Source: Streptohalobacillus salinus (GTDB lineage: Bacteria > Bacillota > Bacilli > Bacillales > Amphibacillaceae). Taken from it: DNA of 64,000 bases. The notes under the pieces are model-generated. The model ran no database searches. It saw only the letters and a list, made by a program, of their open reading frames with translations, and was not told the origin of the DNA. Within the stretch, counting starts at the first letter, position 1. Each line of letters starts with the position of its first letter. The stretch covers positions 186,001 to 250,000 of the forward strand of contig NZ_QJJR01000001.1 in assembly GCF_003201605.1 (NCBI RefSeq). Reading direction: 5' to 3'. Below are positions 53,571 through 61,753 of the stretch, piece after piece. The translations under genes and the position numbers were made by a program.

Positions 53571-54245
53571 ATGGAAATAGAAAGAATCAATGATAACACA
53601 ATTAAATTTTATATTTCGTATATGGATATAGAAGACCGTGGTTTTAATCGAGAAGAAATTTGGTATAATCGCGAACGCAGTGAACAACTCTTCTGGCAGG
53701 TGATGGAGGAAGCAGATCATGTCGAAGAAGACTTTGAAATCGAAGGGCCATTGTGGATTCAAGTACAGGCAATGGAAAAAGGTTTAGAAATCACGGTAAC
53801 GAAGGCGCAAATGTCAAAAGATGGACAGAATCTTGAAGTACCTGTTGATCAAGTGATGGGACAAGATCAATTGAATGAGAAGTTAGAGGATATGTTAGGT
53901 GACTCAGCGTCGAATGAAGACAGTAGCAATGATTCAGATCATGAAGGTAAAGTATTGCCACATGTCGTTAGTTTTAAAGATTTTGAAGACCTTATTCAAC
54001 TTAGTCATGCGATTGAGGATGTGCATGGAATTGAGCACACCATTTATCATTATAACAATCACTATGTGATGATTTATATATTTGATGACGTTGTGTTAGA
54101 TGATTATGCACAAAATGGCTTGAAAAGCACGATAGAAGAATACGCACAGAAAGCTAAAGTTTCGGTTGCGATGGTTCTTGAATACGGGACACCAATTTTC
54201 GATGAGAATGGTCTAGCAGAAATTAAACAACACTTTGCACGTTAA
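53571..54245 (+). CDS. mecA: Adaptor protein MecA
   Basis: 224 residues; ATG 53571 after GAAGGGGG. N-terminal substrate-binding part ~1-80 (MEIERINDNTIKFYISYMDIEDRGFNREEIWYNRERSEQLFW), an acidic Ser/Asp/Glu-rich linker ~105-125, then the C-terminal ClpC-binding domain ~128-224 (VSFKDFEDLIQLSHAI...YYVMIYIFDD). Targets ComK/ComS and other proteins to ClpCP in B. subtilis. The coiA gene that follows mecA there is absent here. Confidence 0.96.
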   Translation: MEIERINDNTIKFYISYMDIEDRGFNREEIWYNRERSEQLFWQVMEEADHVEEDFEIEGPLWIQVQAMEKGLEITVTKAQMSKDGQNLEVPVDQVMGQDQLNEKLEDMLGDSASNEDSSNDSDHEGKVLPHVVSFKDFEDLIQLSHAIEDVHGIEHTIYHYNNHYVMIYIFDDVVLDDYAQNGLKSTIEEYAQKAKVSVAMVLEYGTPIFDENGLAEIKQHFAR

Positions 54246-54309
54246 ATGCATCGGTTTATCGTATACGCATCTGTAGCCTTTAGAGGCCATCGATGCGTTT
54301 ATTTTTTTG
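54244..54309 (+). terminator. Terminator after mecA
   Basis: ATGCATCG (54246) pairs with CGATGCGT (54291), with a long AT-rich loop and T7 downstream. Confidence 0.7.
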
Positions 54310-54421
54310 TTTGATTATTGCTTCAAGGTGCTACTAGCGGATGGTTTGAAGCGCTTAAAAAGGAAAAGTCACGTTATTCTGTTATAATATGAAGTAAATC
54401 TAATCGAGAGGGTGGCACCAT

Positions 54422-56242
54422 ATGAAAGAACAGCAAACATTAGCAAAACGAAATGAAATTGAAGCAAAGTATACGTGGCGTTTAGAAGATATCTTTAGTT
54501 CCGATACAGCTTGGGAAGAAGAAAGAAAAGAACTAGAAGCATTGATGGATCAGTACGCACACTATCAAGGCACACTTAATCAAGCTGATGAGCAATTGTA
54601 CCAATTGTTAATCTTTGATGATCATGTTTCGGAACGTCTAGGTAAACTTTATACATATGCCCATATGCGCTATGATCAAGACACGACAAATCAAACGTAT
54701 CAAACACTGAATGCGAAAGCAATGAACTTGTTAACAAAGGCATCAAGTGCAATGAGTTTTATTGTACCAGAGATTCTTACGATTGACGAAGAGCGCTTAG
54801 AGCGCTTTATTGAGGGCCATGCTGGATTAAAAGGCTATGAGAAGCTACTACGGGATGTTATCGCTAAACGACCGCACACGCTCTCAGAACAAGAAGAAAC
54901 GTTACTCGCAAAAGCAAGTGAAGTCATGCGTGCGCCTAGCGAAACGTTTGGCGTATTAAATAATGCTGATTTAACTTTTCCAACGATCAAAAATGAAGCT
55001 GGCGAATCGGTTGAACTTACACATGGACGCTATATTAACTTTATGGAGTCGAAAGATCAATCAGTGAGAAAAGGTGCCTATGAAGCAATGTATCAAACCT
55101 ATGATAAATTCATCAATACGTTTGCGACAACCTTAGCGAATCAAGTGAAAAAAGATAACTTCTATGCAGAGGTTAAACATTACGATTCTGCGCGCAGTCG
55201 TGCTTTATCAAGTAATCATATACCAGAGAAAGTGTATGATCAACTTGTTGAGGCGGTTAATGAGCGCCTTGATTTACTGCATCGTTATTTAGCCGTACGG
55301 AAAAAGATGCTTAAATTAGAAACGTTACACATGTATGATGTTTACACACCACTAATCACTGACGTTGAGATGAAATATAGCTATGAAGAAGCACAAGCGC
55401 TATTATTAACAGCCTTTAAACCACTTGGTGACGAATATGTAAACACGGTTAAGAAGGGCTTTAATAGTCGCTGGGTCGATGTTTTTGAGAATAAAGGGAA
55501 ACGAAGTGGTGCCTATTCTTCAGGTGCATACGGAACAAATCCTTATGTTTTAATGAATTGGCAAGATAATCTAAATAATGTCTTTACCTTAGCGCATGAA
55601 TTTGGTCACTCGCTGCACAGCTACTATACAAGAGCAACGCAACCGTATCGCTATGGTGATTACTCAATTTTTGTCGCAGAAGTTGCCTCTACTTGTAATG
55701 AAGCCTTGTTAAATGAACATCTTTTATCGATTACTGATGATAAAAAAGAAAAGATGTATTTGCTGAATAATTTCTTGGATGGATTTAGAGGGACAGTCTT
55801 TCGACAAACAATGTTTGCCGAGTTTGAACATTTGATTCACAAGCTCGATCAATCAGGTGAAGTTTTAGTGGCTGAACGTTTGACAGAGGAATACGATCGT
55901 TTAAACAAGAAGTATTATGGTGACGCAGTCAGTTATGATGAATATATCGGGAAAGAATGGGCAAGAATTCCACACTTTTATTACAATTATTATGTCTATC
56001 AATATGCAACGGGTTATGCAGCGGCGCAAAGTCTTGCACATCAAATCCTTGAAGAAGGTGACGTTGCAGTTGAAAGGTACTTAAACTTCTTACAAGCAGG
56101 AAGTTCGATGCATCCAATTGATGTATTAAAGTCAGCCGGTGTAGATATGACAGAAAAAGCGCCTATATTAAGTGCACTTGATATTTTTGAAGAAAAACTA
56201 ATAGCACTTGAGACCTTGGTAGATGAGGAAGAAAAGAAATAG
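54422..56242 (+). CDS. pepF: Oligoendopeptidase F (PepF, M3 family)
   Basis: 606 residues; ATG 54422 after GAGGGTGG; a TGT-TATAAT extended -10 lies ~35 bases upstream. Zinc metallopeptidase with HEFGHSLHS (His392, Glu393, His396) and third ligand in the downstream VAEVASTCNEALL. Cytoplasmic, cleaves short peptides, fitting with peptide import by Opp. Start MKEQQTLAKRNEIEAKYTWRLEDIF is typical for the family. Length normal. Confidence 0.96.
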   Translation: MKEQQTLAKRNEIEAKYTWRLEDIFSSDTAWEEERKELEALMDQYAHYQGTLNQADEQLYQLLIFDDHVSERLGKLYTYAHMRYDQDTTNQTYQTLNAKAMNLLTKASSAMSFIVPEILTIDEERLERFIEGHAGLKGYEKLLRDVIAKRPHTLSEQEETLLAKASEVMRAPSETFGVLNNADLTFPTIKNEAGESVELTHGRYINFMESKDQSVRKGAYEAMYQTYDKFINTFATTLANQVKKDNFYAEVKHYDSARSRALSSNHIPEKVYDQLVEAVNERLDLLHRYLAVRKKMLKLETLHMYDVYTPLITDVEMKYSYEEAQALLLTAFKPLGDEYVNTVKKGFNSRWVDVFENKGKRSGAYSSGAYGTNPYVLMNWQDNLNNVFTLAHEFGHSLHSYYTRATQPYRYGDYSIFVAEVASTCNEALLNEHLLSITDDKKEKMYLLNNFLDGFRGTVFRQTMFAEFEHLIHKLDQSGEVLVAERLTEEYDRLNKKYYGDAVSYDEYIGKEWARIPHFYYNYYVYQYATGYAAAQSLAHQILEEGDVAVERYLNFLQAGSSMHPIDVLKSAGVDMTEKAPILSALDIFEEKLIALETLVDEEEKK

Positions 56243-56394
56243 CAGGCGTGTAGTCGTTGAAGCATCGATCATTGTTGACCCTGACGAGCAGCCAGTCAGC
56301 TAGCACCGTTCCTTTGCTGAAAAGTAGCGGTGCAAAAGAGCTGCATGCTCAAAAAAGTTAGAGCGCGTGAAAGAATCATTGCGTCTTTGACAGT
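56243..56394 (+). other. pepF 3' region with hairpin
   Basis: GCACCG (56303-56308) and CGGTGC (56328-56333) form a hairpin within wider complementarity (GAGCAGC / GCTGCATGCTC), probably the end of the pepF transcript, though it lacks a T-run. No gene seen. Confidence 0.45.
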
Positions 56395-56446
56395 TTTGTG
56401 AATGATGATTGATTCGCTTGCGTATTTCCTAAATTCTTGCTATTAT
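56395..56446 (+). promoter_or_regulatory. RoxS promoter with ResD-like box
   Basis: TTTGTGAAT (56395-56403) is the ResD/SrrA consensus, 14 bases before TTGCGT (56418-56423), 17-base spacer, TGC-TATTAT (56441-56446). ResDE/SrrAB activation of roxS/rsaE in response to NO is established in B. subtilis and S. aureus. Confidence 0.75.
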
Positions 56447-56450
56447 AAGT

Positions 56451-56468
56451 TTGTGAGATGTTTAACAA
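56451..56468. promoter_or_regulatory. Rex operator at the RoxS start
   Basis: TTGTGA-N6-TAACAA, one base off the Rex consensus TTGTGA-N6-TCACAA, over the RoxS start point. Rex repression of roxS is known in B. subtilis; NADH would relieve it. Confidence 0.7.
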
Positions 56469-56572
56469 ACAAAACCCCTTTGTTTGATCTGAAACTTTCT
56501 CCCATCCCCCCATGACTCTGTCATGGCATGAGCGTACTCAATTGGAGTGCGCTATTTTTTTTTTTTTTTTTT
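56453..56572 (+). ncRNA. roxS: RoxS / RsaE small regulatory RNA
   Basis: The 5' part AACAAACAAAACCCC-TTTGTTTG forms the CAAAC/GTTTG hairpin with a C-rich loop, followed by CTTTCTCCCATCCCC: these are the two hallmark C-rich seed regions of RsaE/RoxS that pair with Shine-Dalgarno sequences. A CCATGAC-TCT-GTCATGG hairpin and a terminator (AGCGTACTC/GAGTGCGCT plus 18 T) end it; ~120 nt. It lies next to spxH (yjbH) as in B. subtilis, where RoxS lowers TCA-cycle and other NAD-linked expression and is induced by NO through ResDE and repressed by Rex. Ends are estimated. Confidence 0.88.
56531..56572 (+). terminator. Terminator of RoxS with an 18-T run
   Basis: AGCGTACTC / GAGTGCGCT stem (one G-U) and 18 uninterrupted T (56555-56572). 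Confidence 0.92.
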
Positions 56573-56630
56573 GAGTTAAATAAGAAGCCATCTGATCGAC
56601 GTGAAGCAAAATGGGCTATCTCACACAAAC

Positions 56631-56672
56631 AAAAGCCCCGTATAGCTAGACGTTCAGCTATACGAGGCTTTT
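56631..56672 (-). terminator. Terminator of spxH
   Basis: AAAAGCCCCGTATAGCT / AGCTATACGAGGCTTTT with one mismatch; on the minus strand it is followed by TTTTGTTTG, 10 bases past the spxH stop. Confidence 0.85.
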
Positions 56673-56682
56673 CTATTCGTGG

Positions 56683-57576
56683 CTATTCAATATAACGCCA
56701 GAACGTACCATGCTTTACAGGGACAGATTCGACAACACGTTTTAATTTTAGTTTTTTCATTTCATTGCAAGCTTTTTCAATTGGCCAGTCAAACACAACT
56801 GAAACCTCTAGAGAGCTAATGAATTTAAAATAATAGATAAATTCTTCTAATGAAGGTTTTGGCATCGGCTGAACATCTTTTTGCAAGAGTTGTTTCAATA
56901 CTTTCACGTAGATATCATAGCTGTATGCACCTGATAGTTTTAAACCTTCATCTTCCGCATCTTCATTAAAAAATACGAGAGAGGGGGTTTCATCAATCTC
57001 CATTTCTTTTGTCAGGTTAAGATCACAACGAAGCGCACGTTTTGCAGTATCAGAATGGAGATCACGTTCGAATTCCTCACTATCTAGCTCAGCTTCTTTT
57101 GCTAAACGAATCAAGTGTTCATCCGTTGAAATATCTATGCGATTTAAAAAGAGATTTTCTTGTACTTTTCGTAAATAGCGGCGCCCCGCCTTAATCCCCT
57201 GAAGTTCGGCTGTTTTTATCGCTATCGAAACATTGATTGGATAGGTAATCGGGTCTTCTAACCATAAGTCTCCATCGCAACACATGCCAGTCAGTTGTGC
57301 TGTTTTCTCCCATTGTTTTTTAAGTTTTAAAGGGGTGCGTAGTGCATCATTTTCAATATTAGACCATTTGCCGCTAAGAATAGGACGAAGCGTAAAAAAG
57401 CGTCCGTATTCTAATTGAAGTTTTTTTATAATAGGGTCCAGTGACCACGCATCTGGACATAAGGGATCGGTGAATAAATAAATTTCAATGGGTTTCTTTA
57501 GAAGATCAAAGAAGCTGTACTGTGCCTCTGATTTATTTGTTTGATTAAGAACGGGCCCAGTTTTTTTATAGCTCAC
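56683..57576 (-). CDS. spxH: SpxH (YjbH), ClpXP adaptor for Spx
   Basis: 297 residues from GTG 57576 with AAAGGAG 7 bases upstream. DsbA/FrnE-like thioredoxin fold: YLFTDPLCPDAWSLDPIIKKLQLEYG. The family active site is usually CPEC-like, but here it reads CPDA (Cys40 only), with another pair MCCDGD near 118-121. The C-terminal half is the Spx-binding part. SpxH presents Spx to ClpXP in unstressed cells. spx itself is 3.7 kb away. A tight operon with yjbK on the minus strand is possible (107-base gap). Confidence 0.9.
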   Translation of the reverse strand: MSYKKTGPVLNQTNKSEAQYSFFDLLKKPIEIYLFTDPLCPDAWSLDPIIKKLQLEYGRFFTLRPILSGKWSNIENDALRTPLKLKKQWEKTAQLTGMCCDGDLWLEDPITYPINVSIAIKTAELQGIKAGRRYLRKVQENLFLNRIDISTDEHLIRLAKEAELDSEEFERDLHSDTAKRALRCDLNLTKEMEIDETPSLVFFNEDAEDEGLKLSGAYSYDIYVKVLKQLLQKDVQPMPKPSLEEFIYYFKFISSLEVSVVFDWPIEKACNEMKKLKLKRVVESVPVKHGTFWRYIE

Positions 57577-57683
57577 ATCGATTCTCCTTTCTTAAACGTA
57601 ATAAACTGATTCTCTCAGTTTCTAAATTTATTGTATCAGTCGTGATATCAATTGAGCAACTAATATGATTGATCACGTGCGTT

Positions 57684-58274
57684 CTAGTTGTGGTTAGCGT
57701 TTCTTTGCTGGAGTGCTTGATAGAAACGAGCAATTTTATTCGGTGTCTGTTTTTTGCTGATTGCTAATTGTGAAAGCAGTTGATTTAGTTTTGCTTCTAC
57801 GCTTGCAACTGACGGACCTTCAATTTCAAGCTCATAGTCTGTAAGGCCGTGATAATGACTTTTATCTAAGACAATTAGTAAACCATCTTCTTCGAACTCT
57901 AGTCGTTCTGTGCGTAGCTGTCCACCGTATATTAATGCGCCTTGATTGATGTCTAAGCGGTTTAGTGCCTCAGCAATTAATGAAGGAAAGGTATCTTGAT
58001 TATGAATGAACTGGCGTGCTTCTGCTTCGCTCATGTTTGCATGCGTTTCAAGTAGAGCATCCTTATGAGGTTCTTTTAATGTCATTGTATAGTGGTTGTT
58101 TTTTTCGCGAATCCGTAGCGCCGCCCCGCGAGCTTTTAATTGGAAATCAGGGGTTTCAAAATAATGATTGATTTGTTTTTTTGCATTTGCAAGGTCTTGG
58201 TTGTAATGGGTTAAACAGGTTTCAAATTCTTCTTTGGTTAACAAGTTTTTAAGTTCGATCTCTATTTCTTGCAT
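57684..58274 (-). CDS. yjbK: CYTH-domain protein YjbK
   Basis: 196 residues; ATG 58274 has GGAGG 6 bases upstream. N-terminal EIEIELK is the ExExK signature of CYTH phosphatases, followed by HYFETPDFQLKARGAALRIREK, YTMTLKEP and VLDKSHYHGLTDYELEIE. CYTH enzymes bind triphosphate groups and metal ions in a beta-barrel; many are tripolyphosphatases or adenylate cyclases. Located beside relQ in divergent orientation, as in B. subtilis, though yjbI, yjbJ and yjbL are absent. Substrate uncertain. Confidence 0.9.
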   Translation of the reverse strand: MQEIEIELKNLLTKEEFETCLTHYNQDLANAKKQINHYFETPDFQLKARGAALRIREKNNHYTMTLKEPHKDALLETHANMSEAEARQFIHNQDTFPSLIAEALNRLDINQGALIYGGQLRTERLEFEEDGLLIVLDKSHYHGLTDYELEIEGPSVASVEAKLNQLLSQLAISKKQTPNKIARFYQALQQRNANHN

Positions 58275-58339
58275 GATTAACCTCCGTTCACAAGTTGTCT
58301 TTTACTAGTATAAGGAATCGTATGACAATTGTCGAGAAA

Positions 58340-58368
58340 TTGGTATCGATTTAAATCATGGCTATGAT
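58340..58368 (+). promoter_or_regulatory. Promoter of the relQ-nadK-rluD operon
   Basis: TTGGTA (58340-58345), 17-base spacer, TATGAT (58363-58368). Confidence 0.6.
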
Positions 58369-58402
58369 ACAATGATAATGAGATTAAAAAGTAGGTGATC
58401 AT

Positions 58403-59080
58403 ATGTCAGGTAAGATTGATTGGAATACGAGATTAGTCCCGTACACGCAAGTTGTTGATGAATTAAAAGTTAAACTGCGCGGCATGCGTAAACAGTTTGA
58501 CATTGAGACAAAGCACTCCCCGATTGAACTGGTTACTGGTCGTGTTAAACCTGTTCAAAGTCTTTTAGACAAGGCACATCGAAAAAATATTCCTGAGTCA
58601 GATATCGAAATGGTTTTACAAGACATAGCAGGCGTGCGTGTAGTATGTCAGTTCGTTGATGACATTTATACGATTGTTGACTTGGTGCGTTCACGAGACG
58701 ATTTTGATGTTGTTGAAGAGAAAGACTATATTGCGCATAAAAAAGATAGTGGCTATCGTTCGTATCATATTATTATTAGTTACCCGGTACAAACGATTCA
58801 TGGTAAGAAATATGTGACCGCAGAAATTCAAATCCGTACATTGGCAATGAATTTCTGGGCTACCAATGAACATTCATTAAATTATAAATATAAAGGGCAA
58901 ATCCCAAGCAATATCAAAGCACGGCTAAAAAGTGCAGCGGAAGCAGCGTTTAAGTTAGACGAAGAAATGGCGAAAATAAAAGATGAAGTACAAGAAGCAC
59001 AATGGGTCTTCCGGGAATTAAAGCGTCCAGGCCAAGGAATGAGAGGAGTTAAAGATAATGAAATTCGTCGTGACCTCTAA
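58403..59080 (+). CDS. relQ: Small alarmone synthetase RelQ (SasB, YjbM)
   Basis: 225 residues; ATG 58403 with TAGGTG upstream. RelA/SpoT synthetase domain without hydrolase or regulatory domains: [78 protein letters not shown] (Exx pyrophosphoryl-transfer motifs). It makes (p)ppGpp and related alarmones; RelQ is a tetramer allosterically activated by pppGpp in B. subtilis. Overlaps nadK by 23 bases. Confidence 0.95.
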   Translation: MSGKIDWNTRLVPYTQVVDELKVKLRGMRKQFDIETKHSPIELVTGRVKPVQSLLDKAHRKNIPESDIEMVLQDIAGVRVVCQFVDDIYTIVDLVRSRDDFDVVEEKDYIAHKKDSGYRSYHIIISYPVQTIHGKKYVTAEIQIRTLAMNFWATNEHSLNYKYKGQIPSNIKARLKSAAEAAFKLDEEMAKIKDEVQEAQWVFRELKRPGQGMRGVKDNEIRRDL

Positions 59081-59861
59081 AGGGGATCATAAGTCTGACA
59101 GCATCAAATCAATTATTGATCAATATTTAACTGATTTCGATTTAGAAATGGATAAAGAAACGCCGGATTTAGTTATCACGGTAGGGGGAGATGGCACCTT
59201 TTTGCACGCTGTCCATAAATATTTTCATCGGTTAGAAGAAACCGCATTTATTGGTGTACATACCGGACACTTAGGGTTTTATGCAGACTGGTTACCAGAT
59301 GAAATTGAAAAACTGGTAATTGAGATTTCTAAGCAAAGTTTTGATATAGCTGAATATCCTTTATTAGAGATGAAGATTCACCGCCAAGGATTGCCTGAAC
59401 CCGAACGCTACTTAGCGCTTAATGAAACAACGATTAGAAAAATTGAAGGATCTGTTGTCTTAGATATTGATATAAATGGAGAATTGTTTGAGCGTTTTCG
59501 AGGTGATGGTCTTTGTGTGTCTACCCCTTCAGGAAGTACTGCATATAACAAAGCTCTTGGAGGAGCAATTGTGCATCCATCTTTGTCTACGATGCAATTA
59601 ACTGAAATGTCATCAATCAATAATCGCGTGTATCGAACCATCGGTTCACCGTTAATTTTCCCGAGTCACCATATGGTTCAGTTTAAGCCAATGAATAAAG
59701 GACAGAGTTTCTTAATGACGATTGATCATATTACCAAATCGGTTGATCATGTGACATTGTTTGAATGTGCAGTAGCAAAAGAAAAAATTCGTTTTGCTCG
59801 TTTTCGTCCGTTTCCATTCTGGAAACGTGTCCATGACTCGTTTATTTCTGATGATCGCTAA
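59058..59861 (+). CDS. nadK: NAD kinase
   Basis: 267 residues; ATG 59058 lies inside the relQ end with AGAGGAG just upstream, so translation is coupled. Converts NAD to [14 protein letters not shown] (Asp45) and NE(T)(T)IRK / [15 protein letters not shown] are the two NAD kinase signatures. C-terminal fold is of the diacylglycerol-kinase-like type. Next gene rluD starts 36 bases downstream. Confidence 0.96.
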   Translation: MKFVVTSKGDHKSDSIKSIIDQYLTDFDLEMDKETPDLVITVGGDGTFLHAVHKYFHRLEETAFIGVHTGHLGFYADWLPDEIEKLVIEISKQSFDIAEYPLLEMKIHRQGLPEPERYLALNETTIRKIEGSVVLDIDINGELFERFRGDGLCVSTPSGSTAYNKALGGAIVHPSLSTMQLTEMSSINNRVYRTIGSPLIFPSHHMVQFKPMNKGQSFLMTIDHITKSVDHVTLFECAVAKEKIRFARFRPFPFWKRVHDSFISDDR

Positions 59862-59897
59862 GCGAGCCATGGCTGAAAAGATAGGAGTTTTGTTGTC

Positions 59898-60773
59898 ATG
59901 CGCTGGAAAGTGAAAGCTTCACAACATGGATTAACACTAGGTGATTTTTTAAAAGATGAAGTAAACATGTCACGTCGTCTTGTGAAGACGTTAAAGCATA
60001 AGGGTGGCAAGATGCTTATTAATGATACCGAACAAGGGGTTCGGCAAAAGCTCGAAACAGAAGACGTCATTACCGTCGTTTTCCCTAAGGAGGTGCGTGC
60101 TGCCAATTTAGTGCCGGTACCAATGCCACTTTCGATACATTATGAAGATGATTTCTTTATAGTGATGGAAAAACCGGCAAATGTTGCTGTAATGCCCGGA
60201 CAAAATCATCAAGGTAATACCATCGCAAATGGATTAATCGCACACTACGACAAGCAGCTTTTACCATACACTGTCCACGTAATCACCCGCTTAGATCGTG
60301 ATACTTCCGGTTTGTTGTTGATTGCTAAACAAGCATTTAGTCATAGTGCCATGCGATCGGTAGAGATTTCACGGCGTTATTACGCTTTAGTTGAAGGGGC
60401 GTTTCCACTGGGAAGTGGCACCATCAATTTACCGATTAGACGCCATCCGGATTCGATTATTGAGCGGATGGTAGCGAATGATGGAAAAGTAGCGATTACA
60501 CATTATCAAACCCTTCGCGTATCAAATGCGTATAGTTTTGTTGATGTTCATTTAGAAACAGGACGAACCCACCAAATTAGAGTGCATTTTAGCCATTTGA
60601 ATCATCCGTTACTCGGTGATGATTTATATGGGGGGAATCTAGCGCTAACAAATCGGCAAGCCTTGCATTGTCACACACTAAGCTTCACGCACCCCTTTAC
60701 AAAACAGGCTTTATCATTCACGAGTGAATGGCCGCTTGATTTACCGCAAGTTGATCAATTATTTGATCAATAA
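59898..60773 (+). CDS. rluD: RluD-family pseudouridine synthase (YjbO)
   Basis: 291 residues; ATG 59898 after ATAGGAG (10 bases). N-terminal S4-like RNA-binding part (~12-70: LGDFLKDEVNMSRRLVKTLKHKGG), then the catalytic domain with HVITRLDRDTSGLLL, catalytic Asp133, and the LETGRTHQIRVHFSHLNHPLLGDDLYGG motif. Modifies uridines in 23S rRNA or another RNA; B. subtilis YjbO has the same position after nadK. Target sites cannot be read from sequence. Confidence 0.92.
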   Translation: MRWKVKASQHGLTLGDFLKDEVNMSRRLVKTLKHKGGKMLINDTEQGVRQKLETEDVITVVFPKEVRAANLVPVPMPLSIHYEDDFFIVMEKPANVAVMPGQNHQGNTIANGLIAHYDKQLLPYTVHVITRLDRDTSGLLLIAKQAFSHSAMRSVEISRRYYALVEGAFPLGSGTINLPIRRHPDSIIERMVANDGKVAITHYQTLRVSNAYSFVDVHLETGRTHQIRVHFSHLNHPLLGDDLYGGNLALTNRQALHCHTLSFTHPFTKQALSFTSEWPLDLPQVDQLFDQ

Positions 60774-60804
60774 GGCAAAAGTGTTATGCGGTGATCATTA
60801 AATG

Positions 60805-60840
60805 AAAAAGCGCATGAAGGTTGGGCTTCATGCGCTTTTT
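60805..60840. terminator. Terminator between rluD and prpE
   Basis: Perfect 15-base stem AAAAAGCGCATGAAG / CTTCATGCGCTTTTT; serves both convergent genes. Confidence 0.9.
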
Positions 60841-60853
60841 AATATCATTATGT

Positions 60854-61594
60854 TTAATCAAAAGAAGTAAAGCGATCAGGTTGGAAAGGTTGTTTAGAAT
60901 TAACAGTTATAAATTGTTCCTGATCAACACGATAAGCACAAAGCTTATGACCGAAGACACACCCTAAATCAATATTAAGGGTATGATTAGATTGATAAGG
61001 TTTTAGCACAGGTGTGTGTCCATAAATGACGAAGTGTTTTCCTTGGTAGTGTTTTGACCAATCTAGTCGTTTCGGTCGCCCGTCAGGGTATGTTTCTTTT
61101 AATGGCACACCATACAAAACAAATTTCTTTACTTTTTCATCTTCTCTGCCAATCATATCATGCATGATTCCTGCATGAGCAACAACAAACGTGTCATGAG
61201 GGGCTACGAAATATAACGGTGCCTGTTGATACAACCGTTTAAATTGATCTTTAATCTGGTGGCGTTCACGGGCATTGAGTGCTAGATATTCATGAATGGT
61301 TGTCTCTAGACCGTGCTTAATTTCAACGTTATTTCCGAGGAAATAACGGTAGAGTTTATTGCAATGATTGCCGGGTACATAGTGAGCAATTTTATCTTTC
61401 ATTACAAGACGATACACCAAACGGATGACGTTTAAGGATTGAGGGCCACGATCGGTTAAATCACCAACAAAAATCAATTTTCGCATGTCCTTGTGGTTAA
61501 TGTGCCCGTCAACTTCACGGTAGCCCAATTGTGTAAGTAAGCGTACCAATTCATCATAACAACCGTGTACATCGCCAATTACATCATAATTCAT
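60854..61594 (-). CDS. prpE: Bis(5'-nucleosyl)-tetraphosphatase PrpE
   Basis: 246 residues; ATG 61594 with GAGGAGG upstream. PPP-family metallophosphoesterase: GDVHGCYDEL, GDLTDRGPQS, GNHCNK, HAGI and GHTPVL cover the metal ligands. B. subtilis PrpE is an asymmetric Ap4A hydrolase reported to act in spore germination, and lies downstream of yjbO there too. Converges on rluD. Confidence 0.93.
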   Translation of the reverse strand: MNYDVIGDVHGCYDELVRLLTQLGYREVDGHINHKDMRKLIFVGDLTDRGPQSLNVIRLVYRLVMKDKIAHYVPGNHCNKLYRYFLGNNVEIKHGLETTIHEYLALNARERHQIKDQFKRLYQQAPLYFVAPHDTFVVAHAGIMHDMIGREDEKVKKFVLYGVPLKETYPDGRPKRLDWSKHYQGKHFVIYGHTPVLKPYQSNHTLNIDLGCVFGHKLCAYRVDQEQFITVNSKQPFQPDRFTSFD

Positions 61595-61753
61595 CTGTTA
61601 GTTCCTCCTCATCCACATAAAAATTCTAGCAAATTCTTTGCGATTTTGCTAACGTTTTAGCTTGGATGGATAAGGGTATAGAAATGAAGCCCTTTAATTT
61701 TTCAGTGAAGATGTGGTAAAATAAAATGATTTGTGAAGTGAGGAGGGGTCTGA

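Noticed and set aside
61595-61753. M-box magnesium riboswitch before mgtE
   Set aside because: Gap is only 159 bases and the promoter lies within its last 40 bases, leaving no room for a ~160-nt aptamer.
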